A DNA stretch of 51,005 nt from DATEAV01 sp964575425 (GCA_964575425.1 CAZNRD010000023.1:1-51005), one strand, 5' to 3'; positions 7,891 to 16,608 are shown, counted from the first letter of the stretch. Program-made: numbers and translations. Notes: generated by a model from the sequence alone, not told the origin.

Positions 7891-9342
7891 GTGATCATCC
7901 CGAGCTTCCATCCCTCGATGATTCTCGCCATCCTCCCGGAAATCCTTCTTCTGGCGCTGGCGGCGCTCATCCTGACTGTGGATCTGTTTCTTCCCGCGTC
8001 AAGGAGACTCAGCCTGGGCTGGCTGAGCGCTGTCGGATTGACGATCATCCTTGCCGTCACCCTGGGCTTGAGTGGCAGGGCGCCTCAGGGTTTGCTTTTC
8101 GGAGGGATGTTGCGCAACGACGGGTTGGCGCTGGCCTTCCGCGTGCTCTTCCTGTTCTCGGGCGCTGTCACCTGCCTGCTGTCGCTCGGACTTCGGAGCG
8201 TCGCTTGGCGCGGTGAATACTATGCGCTGATGGTCGTCTCGATCCTGGGCATGAGTCTGATGGCCTCGGCCGCCGATCTGATCATGCTGTATCTGGCGTT
8301 CGAGTCCACCTCCATTCCACTGTACGTCCTGGCCGGGTTCATGAAGCGCGACCAGAAGTCCACCGAATCGGGGCTGAAGTACTTCCTCTTCGGGGCACTC
8401 ACCTCCGCCGTGATGCTCTACGGGTTTAGCCTGCTCTACGGCCTCTCGGGCGAGACCAATCTCTACCGTCTGGCGGGCGCTTTCCAGGCGGGTGGTTTGG
8501 CGCCCTGGGTGCTGATGAGCGGAGCGTCCCTTGTCCTGGTTGGATTCGGATACAAGATTGCAGCCGTGCCCTTTCACTTCTGGACGCCCGACGTCTACGA
8601 GGGGGCGCCTACGCCGATCACGGCCTTCGTCTCGACCGCCTCCAAGGCGGCCGGGTTCGCAGTCCTGCTGCGCTTCATGCTGGCCGTCTTCCCTGGCATC
8701 GAGCCGTACTGGCCAGGCATGCTCGCGGCTGTCGCCGCCGCCACAATGACGCTTGGGAACCTGCTGGCGTTGGCTCAGAAGAACATCAAGCGCCTGCTGG
8801 CGTACTCTTCGATCGCCCATGCCGGCTATGCTCTTATCGGCATCGTGGCGCTGAGCCAGTTCGGCGCGGCCAGCACGCTGTTCTATCTGATTGCCTACGT
8901 GGTCACCAATCTCGCGGCCTTTGCCGTCGTGATCCTCTTCGCTCGGTCCGCCGGATCGGAGGAGATCGCCGACTACGCGGGGCTCAGCCGTCGGGCGCCT
9001 GGCATGGCGCTTGCCCTCTTGGTGGCGCTGCTGTCGTTGGCCGGGATGCCGCCGCTGGCCGGGTTCGTGGCCAAGGTGTACGTCTTCGCCGCGGCCGTCG
9101 AGAGCGGGTGGATCTGGCTGGCCTTTGTCGGAGTGCTGAACTCCATCATCGGTCTGTACTACTACCTGACGGTGCTCAAGGTGGTCTATCTGTTCCGCTC
9201 GGAGCACGAGGACAAGCCCATCGCGGTCCCGCTGGGTTACGGGCTGGCCCTCGCGGCATGTGTGGCGGCGATCCTGATCATCGGCTCGCTCAGCGGGCCG
9301 TGGCTGGGTTGGGCAGAGGCCAGCGCGCAAGGCCTGTTCTAG
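7891..9342 (+). CDS. nuoN: NADH-quinone oxidoreductase subunit N (NuoN)
   Basis: Antiporter-like subunit N of complex I, next to NuoK in the assembled membrane arm. It has 483 residues and about 14 helices. The glutamate helix (LAFESTSIPLYVLAGF), the broken-helix lysine (FGYKIAAVPFHFWTPDVYEG) and the later lysine (STASKAAGFAVLL) are all present. The start is GTG 7891, directly abutting the nuoM2 stop, so coupling is likely. It is the last gene of the operon; 75 bp separate its stop from the ATP synthase genes. I see no strong terminator hairpin in that gap. Confidence 0.95.
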   Translation: MIIPSFHPSMILAILPEILLLALAALILTVDLFLPASRRLSLGWLSAVGLTIILAVTLGLSGRAPQGLLFGGMLRNDGLALAFRVLFLFSGAVTCLLSLGLRSVAWRGEYYALMVVSILGMSLMASAADLIMLYLAFESTSIPLYVLAGFMKRDQKSTESGLKYFLFGALTSAVMLYGFSLLYGLSGETNLYRLAGAFQAGGLAPWVLMSGASLVLVGFGYKIAAVPFHFWTPDVYEGAPTPITAFVSTASKAAGFAVLLRFMLAVFPGIEPYWPGMLAAVAAATMTLGNLLALAQKNIKRLLAYSSIAHAGYALIGIVALSQFGAASTLFYLIAYVVTNLAAFAVVILFARSAGSEEIADYAGLSRRAPGMALALLVALLSLAGMPPLAGFVAKVYVFAAAVESGWIWLAFVGVLNSIIGLYYYLTVLKVVYLFRSEHEDKPIAVPLGYGLALAACVAAILIIGSLSGPWLGWAEASAQGLF

Positions 9343-9398
9343 ATGGCCACCATGTGCGCGCGACAGGTCGGGTCCAGAGCGCTCCCGGCTGTGACCTT

Positions 9399-9408
9399 GT
9401 GATACAAT
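9399..9408 (+). promoter_or_regulatory. Extended -10 promoter for the F0 ATP synthase genes
   Basis: A TACAAT box (9403-9408) is preceded by TG at -1 spacing (TGATACAAT), the extended -10 form. No good -35 box is found 17 bp upstream. The start would fall near 9415, only about three bases before the ATG at 9418, so the message would be leaderless or nearly so. Confidence 0.5.
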
Positions 9409-9417
9409 TCGCCCCCG

Positions 9418-9750
9418 ATGAGCCAGGCAGCACGCACGCCCGAGCCGGGGCAGCCGCGTCAGGCCCTCCGCCTTGCCCTGCTGGGCGTAATCGGGCAGGT
9501 GGGCTGTCTGACTCTCATCATCGTCACGGTGGCCCTGGGTGTGGGACTGTGGCTCGACAGCCAGCTGGGCACCCAACCTCTGTTTGCCCTGATCCTGGTG
9601 TTGGGAAGCGTCCCGATCACCGTCTACCTGATGGTTCGCATCGTGCTGTCGCTGGCGCCGCGGCTGCAGGTCAGCGCCAGCCCGCCGGCCCGGGCGTTGG
9701 AACCGAAGGAGGAGCCTGAAGGTGGGAGACGCTCAGACTCAGGCAGCTAA
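9418..9750 (+). CDS. AtpI/AtpZ-like F0 accessory membrane protein
   Basis: Small membrane protein of 110 residues with two helices (about 20-43 and 52-75) separated by a short loop (WLDSQLGTQP). This is the size and topology of the AtpI/AtpZ family that sits first in many atp operons and helps assemble the c-ring or move Mg2+/Ca2+. The gene precedes atpB and overlaps it by 29 bp. The C-terminal 30 residues are polar and poorly conserved in type. The call rests mainly on topology and position, because this family has little sequence signature. Confidence 0.75.
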   Translation: MSQAARTPEPGQPRQALRLALLGVIGQVGCLTLIIVTVALGVGLWLDSQLGTQPLFALILVLGSVPITVYLMVRIVLSLAPRLQVSASPPARALEPKEEPEGGRRSDSGS

Positions 9751-10789
9751 GCGGAAGTGGCGTTTCGGTTTCCACCGCTGGCTGATCCTGGCGCTGATTA
9801 TCCTCAACGTGGTTGCGGTTCGAGCATATGCTCCGATTCGCCCGCACATCCAGGCAGCGCCGGAGGTGGTGGCCGGTCCCTTCTCGGTTCCCCTGCTGGG
9901 CACAGTTGATCTGACCAACACGATGATCTCATCCTTCCTCGCGGTCGTTCTGCTTGCGCTGATGGGGCTGAGCTACTACCGGGCGGTTCGGCGCGGCGCC
10001 GCCATCCTGACGGGGCTGCCCGGGCTGCTCGACACCGTGCTCGAGGCCTTGTTCAACTTGGTCGAATCCGTTGCCGGCAAGCGAGCGAGTCACATCTTCC
10101 CCTGGGTGGCGACCATCGTCCTGCTGGTGCTGGTCGTCAACTGGATGGCGATTATCCCTGGCGTCGACAGCATCGGCTGGCTGCATGAAGTGCACGGCGA
10201 AGTGGAAGGCTACCCGAAGCAGGAGCTCTTTCGCATCGGCGAGCTGCCTGTGAGCGCCATCGTCAAGACAGAGGCGGCGCATGGCGAGGAGGACGATCAT
10301 GCCCACCACTACGGCGTGATCCCCTTCGTGCGGCCTGCGTCGTCGGACCTCAACTTCACGCTGGCCCTGGCCATCATCGCCGTCACGCTCACCGAGGTCA
10401 TGGGCGTCCGCGCCAACGGCCCGCGTTACTTCAAGAAGTTCTTCAACTTCGGCCCGGCGTTGAAGATGTGGACGCGGGAACACCTGGGCGCTTTCGATGT
10501 CCTCTTCCCCTTTATCGACATCTTTGTCGGCCTGCTGGAACTGGTGGCCGAAGTTGCCCGGCTGATATCGTTCTCGTTCCGTCTCTTCGGCGTGGTATTC
10601 GCCGGCTCGGTCGTCCTGTTTCTCATCGGCTCGCTGGTTCCCGTGTTTGTCCAGTCGGGCTTCGTGGCGCTGGAAATCTTCTTCGGCCTGATCCAGGCCA
10701 TGGTCTTCGGCATGCTTACCCTGATTTTCGTCACCCTGGCCACGCAGTCGCACGATCAGCACGGCGAGGCCCATGCGAAGGCGCACTGA
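9722..10789 (+). CDS. atpB: ATP synthase F0 subunit a (AtpB)
   Basis: Subunit a forms the two proton half-channels next to the c-ring. The essential arginine lies in SFSFRLFGVVFAGS in the penultimate long helix; the residue after FG is Val rather than the usual Asn. The last helix carries the QAMVFGMLTLIFVTLA pattern typical of the family. At 355 residues the protein is long. The extra length comes from an N-terminal periplasmic stretch (about 25-55) and a hydrophilic insert near 155-205 with a His/Asp/Glu-rich patch (HGEEDDHAHHYG). The start is GTG 9722, inside the end of the upstream gene. atpE follows after 33 bp. Confidence 0.94.
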   Translation: MGDAQTQAAKRKWRFGFHRWLILALIILNVVAVRAYAPIRPHIQAAPEVVAGPFSVPLLGTVDLTNTMISSFLAVVLLALMGLSYYRAVRRGAAILTGLPGLLDTVLEALFNLVESVAGKRASHIFPWVATIVLLVLVVNWMAIIPGVDSIGWLHEVHGEVEGYPKQELFRIGELPVSAIVKTEAAHGEEDDHAHHYGVIPFVRPASSDLNFTLALAIIAVTLTEVMGVRANGPRYFKKFFNFGPALKMWTREHLGAFDVLFPFIDIFVGLLELVAEVARLISFSFRLFGVVFAGSVVLFLIGSLVPVFVQSGFVALEIFFGLIQAMVFGMLTLIFVTLATQSHDQHGEAHAKAH

Positions 10790-10822
10790 CCCTGCAGCAA
10801 CCATCCGGAGGAAGACGCGCAC

Positions 10823-11083
10823 ATGACCCCTGAAGTGGCACAAATCCTGGTCGAGGGAATCGTCAAAGGGCTGAAGTTCCTGGGCGCGGGCCTGGCCATG
10901 GTGGGCACGCTCGGTGCTGGCCTGGGGATCGGCCTGCTGGGCAGCGGAGCGGTGCAGGGCATCGCCCGCAACCCCGACGCTGCCGGGGCGATCCAGATCA
11001 ACATGATCCTGGCCATCGCCTTCGCCGAGGCCGTCGCCATCTACGCCCTGGTGGTGGCGATGCTCATCCTCTTCACGGGCTAG
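10823..11083 (+). CDS. atpE: ATP synthase F0 subunit c (AtpE)
   Basis: The proteolipid that forms the rotating c-ring, 86 residues with two helices joined by the polar RNPDA loop. The glycine-rich first helix (GAGLGIGLLGSGAVQG) is normal. The ion-binding glutamate lies in helix 2 in AIAFAEAVAIYALVVA. It is followed by Ala-Val, not by the Ser/Thr that completes a sodium site, so the ring is predicted to carry protons. It starts at ATG 10823 behind a GGAGGAAG ribosome binding site. Confidence 0.96.
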   Translation: MTPEVAQILVEGIVKGLKFLGAGLAMVGTLGAGLGIGLLGSGAVQGIARNPDAAGAIQINMILAIAFAEAVAIYALVVAMLILFTG

Positions 11084-11110
11084 CCGCGAGAGGCGGAGAG
11101 GAGGACACCC

Positions 11111-11848
11111 TTGGCAGGTCTCGGAATCAACCTGGGCTATCTGCTGGTCCAGGTCTTCAGCTTCCTGATCATCTTCGTGCTGTTGCGGGCGCTGGTGTAC
11201 AAGCCGATGCTGAGAATGCTCGAGCGCCGGCGCCAGGCAATTGCGCAGGGCCTTGAGGATGCGCGCGTCGCTGCGGAGGCGCGCGCCAGTGCCGAGAAGG
11301 ACGCACAGGAGGTGCTGGCCAAGGCCCAGCACGAGGCCAGCCAGCGCCTGCAGCAGGCGGCCGAAGCCGCCGAGCAGGTAGCGCGCGAGATCAAGGCGGC
11401 CGCGGAGAAGGAGGCAGCTCAGATCCGCGCCGCCGCCCTGGCCGAGGCCGAGCAGGCCAAGCTGCAGGCCCTGGCGGACCTGCGCGGCCAGGTGGCAGCC
11501 CTTTCGATCGCCGCCGCCGAACGCATCATCCGGGAATCCCTCGATGAGCGGCGCCAGCGTGCCCTCGTCGCCGAGTTCTTCAGTGGCTTGAGGGAAGGCA
11601 AGGTGGCGCTGCTCGAGGGAGAGGAGCTCTCTGGGGGCAGCGTGGAAGTGACCAGCGCGCTGCCTCTGACGCCGGAGGAGCAGCAGGTCATCCGTCAGGA
11701 GATCACCAGCAAGGTCGGCGCTGGCTCGAGCATCACCTTCCGGGTGGATCCGGCCGTCCTGGGCGGCCTGATCATCAGCGTCGGGGACCGGGTGCTTGAC
11801 GGCTCGGTTGCCGGCGCACTCGAGGGCATGCGTCACTCGTTTCGCTGA
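11111..11848 (+). CDS. atpF: ATP synthase subunit b fused to a delta-type C-terminal domain (AtpF)
   Basis: Peripheral stalk protein of 245 residues. Residues 8-30 form the membrane helix and about 31-165 an Ala/Glu/Arg-rich coiled coil typical of subunit b. Residues about 180-245 match the C-terminal domain of subunit delta (OSCP), with the family pattern FRVDPAVLGGLIISVGDRVL followed by DGS. The six-helix N-terminal domain of delta, which caps the F1 head, is not recognisable between the two parts. Full b-delta fusions are known in mycobacteria; this one looks shorter. The start is TTG 11111 after GAGAGGAGG. No atpH, A, G, D or C follows; murE begins 23 bp later. Confidence 0.88.
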   Translation: MAGLGINLGYLLVQVFSFLIIFVLLRALVYKPMLRMLERRRQAIAQGLEDARVAAEARASAEKDAQEVLAKAQHEASQRLQQAAEAAEQVAREIKAAAEKEAAQIRAAALAEAEQAKLQALADLRGQVAALSIAAAERIIRESLDERRQRALVAEFFSGLREGKVALLEGEELSGGSVEVTSALPLTPEEQQVIRQEITSKVGAGSSITFRVDPAVLGGLIISVGDRVLDGSVAGALEGMRHSFR

Positions 11849-11871
11849 TGTGAAGGGACCCCGGGGCGTGC

Positions 11872-13413
11872 ATGCGCCTGACTGAACTCCTGCGCGAGGT
11901 TCCGGGCATCGCCGCTGGCGACGTGCCGGACCTCGAAGTCACGGCCCTCACTTCCGACTCGCGCCAGGTGACCCCTGGCGCGCTGTTCATTGCCGTTCGC
12001 GGGGCGACGATCGATGGGCATCAGTTCCTCGGGGCCGCGGCGCAGGCAGGGGCCGCGGCTGCCCTCGGCGAGAAGTCAATCTCCGGCCTGCCGATTCCCT
12101 ACTTTCAGGTCCCCGACGCTCGACTGTCGCTGGCCCATCTGGCCGCCGCCTGGAACGGCCGTCCGGCGCGGCGGCTTGTGATGATCGGCGTCACCGGCAC
12201 GGACGGCAAGACGACGACCTGCAACTTGATTCACCACATCCTACTCGCCAGCGGCATCCGGGCGGGCATGATCACGACGGTCAGCGCTGTCATCGGGGAG
12301 CGCGTTCTCGACACCGGCTTCCACGTCACCACCCCGGATGCTCCCGCCATCCAGGGATACTTGGCCGAGATGGTGCGGGCAGGCCTCACCCACTGCGTCC
12401 TTGAAGTGACCTCTCATGGGCTGGCGCAGCAGCGAGTGGGTGCCTGCGAGTTTGATGTGGGCGTGATCACCAACGTCACTCACGAACACCTCGACTACCA
12501 CGGCTCGTTCCAGGAGTATCTCGAGGCCAAAGCCCTGCTCTTCCGTGGCCTTGGGGAGACGCCGCCCAAGCCCACGGCACCGCCAGCGGCGGCCATCCTG
12601 AATGCTGACGATGGATCTTTCGACTTCCTGCGCCAACTGACCAGAGTCCGCACGATCGCCTACGGGCTGGGGGAGAGGGCAGCGGTCCGGGCGGAGGAGG
12701 TTGAGGCGTCGGCGATGGGCCTCCGCTTCCGGGTCCGGGGCGCGACATACCAGGTCGATGTCGCCTCGCCGTTGGTGGGCGAGTACAACGTCGCCAACTG
12801 CCTGGCGGCGATGGCAGCCACGGTCGATGGGCTCGGGGTGTCCCCGGAGGTGGCGGCGCAAGGCATCGCCTCGCTGACATCGGTCCCGGGACGCATGGAA
12901 CGAATCGACCTGGGGCAGCCTTTCACAGCCATGGTGGACTTCGCCCACACGCCCAACGCGCTGCGACAGGCGCTCGCCGCGGCCCGCAAGTTGAGCCGGG
13001 GAAGGGTGATCGCTGTCTTCGGCTCGGCCGGACTGCGCGATCGGGAGAAGAGGCGCATGATGGCCGAGGTCTCTGCCGAGATGGCGGATCTGACCATCTT
13101 GACGGCTGAGGACCCGCGCACCGAGTCGCTCGATGCCATCCTGGAGGAGATGGCCCAGGGGGTCCGCTCGCGCGGCGGCGAGGAGGCCCGCACCTTCTGG
13201 CGCATCCCCGATCGCGGCCAGGCGCTGCGCTTCGCCGTGGGATTGGCGCAGCCCGACGACCTGGTCATCGCCTGCGGCAAGGGGCACGAGCAGTCGATGT
13301 GCTTCGGAGAGACCGAGTATCCGTGGGACGATCGCCTTGCATTGCGGGCGGCGCTCTCCGACCTGCTTGACCTACCCGGCCCGGCGATGCCCCGCCTGCC
13401 CACCAGTCTGTGA
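11872..13413 (+). CDS. murE: MurE-type UDP-N-acetylmuramyl-dipeptide ligase
   Basis: Cytoplasmic ATP-dependent ligase that adds the third amino acid to the peptidoglycan stem peptide. At 513 residues it has the three Mur ligase domains. The P-loop is GVTGTDGKTTTC (about 105-116), the central domain carries NVTHEHLDYHG, and the C-terminal domain begins near residue 340. The motif that reads DNPR in diaminopimelate-adding enzymes reads EDPR here (in TAEDPRTES). The third residue of the peptide therefore cannot be assumed; ornithine or lysine are options. It starts at ATG 11872, right after the F0 genes, probably on the same transcript. Confidence 0.9.
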   Translation: MRLTELLREVPGIAAGDVPDLEVTALTSDSRQVTPGALFIAVRGATIDGHQFLGAAAQAGAAAALGEKSISGLPIPYFQVPDARLSLAHLAAAWNGRPARRLVMIGVTGTDGKTTTCNLIHHILLASGIRAGMITTVSAVIGERVLDTGFHVTTPDAPAIQGYLAEMVRAGLTHCVLEVTSHGLAQQRVGACEFDVGVITNVTHEHLDYHGSFQEYLEAKALLFRGLGETPPKPTAPPAAAILNADDGSFDFLRQLTRVRTIAYGLGERAAVRAEEVEASAMGLRFRVRGATYQVDVASPLVGEYNVANCLAAMAATVDGLGVSPEVAAQGIASLTSVPGRMERIDLGQPFTAMVDFAHTPNALRQALAAARKLSRGRVIAVFGSAGLRDREKRRMMAEVSAEMADLTILTAEDPRTESLDAILEEMAQGVRSRGGEEARTFWRIPDRGQALRFAVGLAQPDDLVIACGKGHEQSMCFGETEYPWDDRLALRAALSDLLDLPGPAMPRLPTSL

Positions 13414-13439
13414 CCCACTTCCCCGGACCTTCGGGCGGG

Positions 13440-13468
13440 TTGCGGGAGGCCAGCCTTTGGGCTAGAGT
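13440..13468 (+). promoter_or_regulatory. Promoter upstream of the 170-residue unknown gene
   Basis: TTGCGG (13440-13445) and TAGAGT (13463-13468) are 17 bp apart. The predicted start near 13475 leaves about 60 nt before the ATG at 13536. Both boxes are weaker than consensus, but the spacing matches the other promoters in the window. Confidence 0.5.
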
Positions 13469-13535
13469 AGGGCTTGCCTCGGCCTGCGATGGGACGAGGT
13501 CAGCCGTGAGGGCTCCGCACGACTAGGAGTGCGAC

Positions 13536-14048
13536 ATGGGTACTTCGCTCGAACAAGTCCCGAGTGGGAAGCACCTGGCCTTCCTCGATCTGGCCTCCTT
13601 CGAGGACGGTGCCGCCGTGCGCGGCGGCTGCCTGGTCACCGACCTGCTGACGCGGCCGGTCGAGTTCCGCGTCAGTGGCGCCATTCGCCCCACGAGTCTG
13701 CAGAAGGTGCTCTATGGCGACCTCCTGATGGAGTATATCTGCAACGACCTCATCGGATTGCCCATCCTGCAGGCACTCGAGACCAAGCCCGAATGGGTGC
13801 TGGTGCGAGAAGCGGAATTTCTCAAGCTCCGCCCACGGATGGAAATCCCCGTCCTGTGGGTGCGGCCGGCGGCCGAGGGTCAGTTCGTCCTGCAGGCCTA
13901 TCCGGGCTACGAGCAGGAGGCAGAAGGCGGACGCGAAGCGCTCCCCCGCCGCCTGCGCGGCCGCAGCATCCTCGAGCCCTTCGTTCGCGTGCGCAATGCG
14001 CTGGAAGAGGCACACAACCTCAAGGTAGGCGAGGTGCGCACGACCTGA
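13536..14048 (+). CDS. Conserved-looking hypothetical protein, 170 residues
   Basis: I do not recognise this protein. It is soluble, with no signal peptide or membrane helix. The first half (about 15-75) has a mixed strand pattern (LAFLDLASF, GGCLVTDLL, VEFRVSGAI), suggesting a compact alpha/beta or beta-sandwich fold. The middle (82-110) looks helical, followed by strands around VLWVRPA. The C-terminus (135-165) is a charged helix. It has its own promoter and lies one base ahead of the helicase gene, so the two are almost certainly co-transcribed and may act together. Its codon use is like that of its neighbours. Confidence 0.75.
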   Translation: MGTSLEQVPSGKHLAFLDLASFEDGAAVRGGCLVTDLLTRPVEFRVSGAIRPTSLQKVLYGDLLMEYICNDLIGLPILQALETKPEWVLVREAEFLKLRPRMEIPVLWVRPAAEGQFVLQAYPGYEQEAEGGREALPRRLRGRSILEPFVRVRNALEEAHNLKVGEVRTT

Positions 14049-14049
14049 G

Positions 14050-16425
14050 ATGTTTCGCCTGCGTTTGACCGCCGGCCGCGCCACCGCTCCCCTGGGCCAG
14101 CCGCCCATCGCGGCGGCACGCGGCATCGAGATTCCGCTGCCAGACATCGTCTTGTTCGCGGAGCCAGTCGAAATCACCCTGCAGGCCGACAGCCCCCACG
14201 GCCTCGTCTACAGCGCACCGCCGACCCCGCCCAGTCAGCGGCTCGATGCAGCGGTGCTGGAACCGTTGGCGACTGCTTCGCTTGATCCGCGACTGCTGCC
14301 GAGCGACGATGGTGAGCTGTTCTTCCAACACCTTGACCTCCCAACCATTGGCGGGGGCCGCATCCTGCTGCCCGTGCCGCAGCGCCTTGGCAGCGCACCC
14401 TCTTTGCCGCGCGCCTCTGGCAGCCGCAGAGACGTCGCCTGGCGCGCCCACGCCTTCCTCGAGCCCGGGCCCTCCCTCAATGCCGAGTCCGTCTACCTCG
14501 GCTTCCCCAGGGCCCTCCGGCCCTACCAGATCGAAGCCGTGCACCAACTTCACAGCCATGAAGGTTTCCTGCTGGCGGACGATCCCGGCACCGGTAAGAC
14601 CGTCACCGCCTGCGCCGCCCTGCAGGTGCTGTTCCAGTCCCGTCAGGTCCGCCGGACTCTCATCATCTGTCTCGAAGGCGGGGCGCGCCATTGGGCCACT
14701 CATCTGTCGACCTGGGCCCCGGGCCTCGCCGTCACCGCTGTCCACGGCGACTGGCAGTCCCCCGCCGACGTCTTCCTCGTCGACTACGACAGCCTGGCAG
14801 CCGACCTCGATGCCGGACGCCTCACTCCGGAGACAGCGACCTTCGACCTGATCGTGCTCGACGACGTCCACGCCCTTCAGCGCCGCGCCGGACAGCCTCA
14901 ACCGATGCTGGACCGCCTCACTGCCAAACGACGCTGGGCGCTGGCCGGAGCCTTGCCGCGCGAGGCCGGCGAGTGGCTGACCATCTTTGGTTTCCTCACA
15001 CCCGACCGAGGCTTGCGCGCCTCGGAAATCACCCTCCCCAACCTCACCCGCCGCTTCCTGCCAGATACTCTGCGCCGGACAAAGGCCGAACTGGTCGACC
15101 AGCTCCCGCGCCTGACCCGCGACGAGTTGTGGGTCGACCTCGACCCTCGGCAGAGCGACGCCTACGAGGCCATCCTGCTCGAAGAGCGTGAAAGGCTGTC
15201 TGCCCTGGGCGCAGCCGCCTCGCGCTCGCACCTCGAGGCTGCCCTGCATCGACTCCATCGCGCCTGCAACTTCGCTCCGGGATCGCTTGATGGCTGCAAG
15301 GTCCGCCCTCTGGTGAATGTCGTCGAAGACATCGTGTCGGCCGGAGCCAAGGTGGTGGTCTTTACGCAGTTTCACGGCCGAGAACTCGAGGACCTGCGCA
15401 GGGTGCTGGAGGCCTATGGCGCGGTCGTCGCGGACTCCGAAGGGTCGGAGGAGGAACAGAGTCAGGCGCTTCAGCGCTTCCGCACAGAGGCGGGGCTGCA
15501 CGTCCTCCTGGCTGACGATCATCTCAGGCCAAGCGGAGGTCCCCTCGTCGAGGCTAGCTACATCATCCATTTCGATCACAGTTGGAACCCGGCCGTGCGG
15601 CGCCGGGCAGAGACGCGGCTACACCCGGACCCAGGACCAGTCGTGGCTGTGAACGTCATCGAGTTCTGGGTGGCCGACACCATCGACGAACGGCTGCACG
15701 AGCTGCTGGCCGAACGCTCGCTGCTTCCGGCAGACCTGCCGCACGACGTTCGCGCCCCGTTGCTCGAAGACCGCCTGACCCCGGCAGACCTGATGCAGCG
15801 TGTTCTCCAGGTGCCGCCGATGGCCAGTCCCCCGGCGCTGGTGCAAGCGCCTGAGATGCTGGCCGCTGTGACGGCGACGGAAGAGCCGCCAGTCGCTCCT
15901 GCGCCTCCAGCGGAAAAGCAGCCGGCCGTCACGTCGAGGCCGTTGGAGGTCATACCCACTGTCATCGAATCTCCGGCTGAAGAGCCGCTCCCTTCAGGGA
16001 TGACGACCCCTGCCCCCACAGAGCCAGCGCCCCCGGTGGCAATCGAAAAGCCCGCTCCCAAGACGGCCGAGGGTCTGCTGGCTGCTGTCATGCGCTTGAT
16101 CAAGAATCTCGGGTTCGAAGAGGCGGAAGTGGTGCGTGGTCCGGCTGTGGCAGGCGGGGATGTGGTTGTCCGGCGTCGGTCAGGCACAGAAGAGGAACGC
16201 GTCCTCGTGCGCTGCATCCCGAGCACGAAGGACGTGGGGGTGGGAGAAGGACGTGAGCTGCTGACGGCGCTCAACTCTCGACCCGCCCTCGCAGCGGCCT
16301 ACCTGGCCACGACCGCGGATTTCACGCCCGCCTGCCGGCGGCTTGCGCTGGAGACCGGCGGCAGGCTGAGACTGATTTCGGGCGCAGAGATCGATCGCTA
16401 CCTGCACCTTGAGGGAGAGGCCTGA
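14050..16425 (+). CDS. SNF2/SF2-type helicase with a degenerate Mrr-like C-terminal domain
   Basis: A 791-residue protein. Residues 1-150 are an unrecognised N-terminal region. About 155-330 form the first helicase domain, with Walker A ADDPGTGKTVTA and a Walker B that reads LIVLDDVHAL. About 400-570 form the second, with the SNF2-like stretch YIIHFDHSWNPAVRRRAETR and IEFWVADTIDERLHELL. The usual SNF2 motif VI (DRAHRIGQ) is replaced by a Pro-rich ETRLHPDPGP. A Pro/Ala/Glu linker (about 610-680) leads to a tail (685-790) resembling Mrr-type restriction domains (GGDVVVRR, then LLTALNSRPALAAAYLATTADFT). The expected catalytic Gln-Cys-Lys region reads VRCIPS, so cleavage activity is doubtful. Confidence 0.78.
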   Translation: MFRLRLTAGRATAPLGQPPIAAARGIEIPLPDIVLFAEPVEITLQADSPHGLVYSAPPTPPSQRLDAAVLEPLATASLDPRLLPSDDGELFFQHLDLPTIGGGRILLPVPQRLGSAPSLPRASGSRRDVAWRAHAFLEPGPSLNAESVYLGFPRALRPYQIEAVHQLHSHEGFLLADDPGTGKTVTACAALQVLFQSRQVRRTLIICLEGGARHWATHLSTWAPGLAVTAVHGDWQSPADVFLVDYDSLAADLDAGRLTPETATFDLIVLDDVHALQRRAGQPQPMLDRLTAKRRWALAGALPREAGEWLTIFGFLTPDRGLRASEITLPNLTRRFLPDTLRRTKAELVDQLPRLTRDELWVDLDPRQSDAYEAILLEERERLSALGAAASRSHLEAALHRLHRACNFAPGSLDGCKVRPLVNVVEDIVSAGAKVVVFTQFHGRELEDLRRVLEAYGAVVADSEGSEEEQSQALQRFRTEAGLHVLLADDHLRPSGGPLVEASYIIHFDHSWNPAVRRRAETRLHPDPGPVVAVNVIEFWVADTIDERLHELLAERSLLPADLPHDVRAPLLEDRLTPADLMQRVLQVPPMASPPALVQAPEMLAAVTATEEPPVAPAPPAEKQPAVTSRPLEVIPTVIESPAEEPLPSGMTTPAPTEPAPPVAIEKPAPKTAEGLLAAVMRLIKNLGFEEAEVVRGPAVAGGDVVVRRRSGTEEERVLVRCIPSTKDVGVGEGRELLTALNSRPALAAAYLATTADFTPACRRLALETGGRLRLISGAEIDRYLHLEGEA

Positions 16426-16608
16426 ACCGGCGCGCCGGGCGGTCCTGATGTCCGAGCCGTCGGCCGGTTTCTTGCAAGGGACAGAGTCTGTCTTAACGCC
16501 ATCCGCCAACGAGGACAGCGAGAAGGCCCGGGAGGGCCTGGATCGCCAGGTGACGACGCCCTGAAGCGCACTCGATTCCCACTGACACTCCTTGCGGCCT
16601 TTGCACCG

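Noticed and set aside
14050..16425. Helicase plus nuclease domain as an active restriction system
   Set aside because: No methyltransferase or specificity gene is nearby, and the nuclease-like tail seems to lack its catalytic residues, so I report it only as an unusual helicase.
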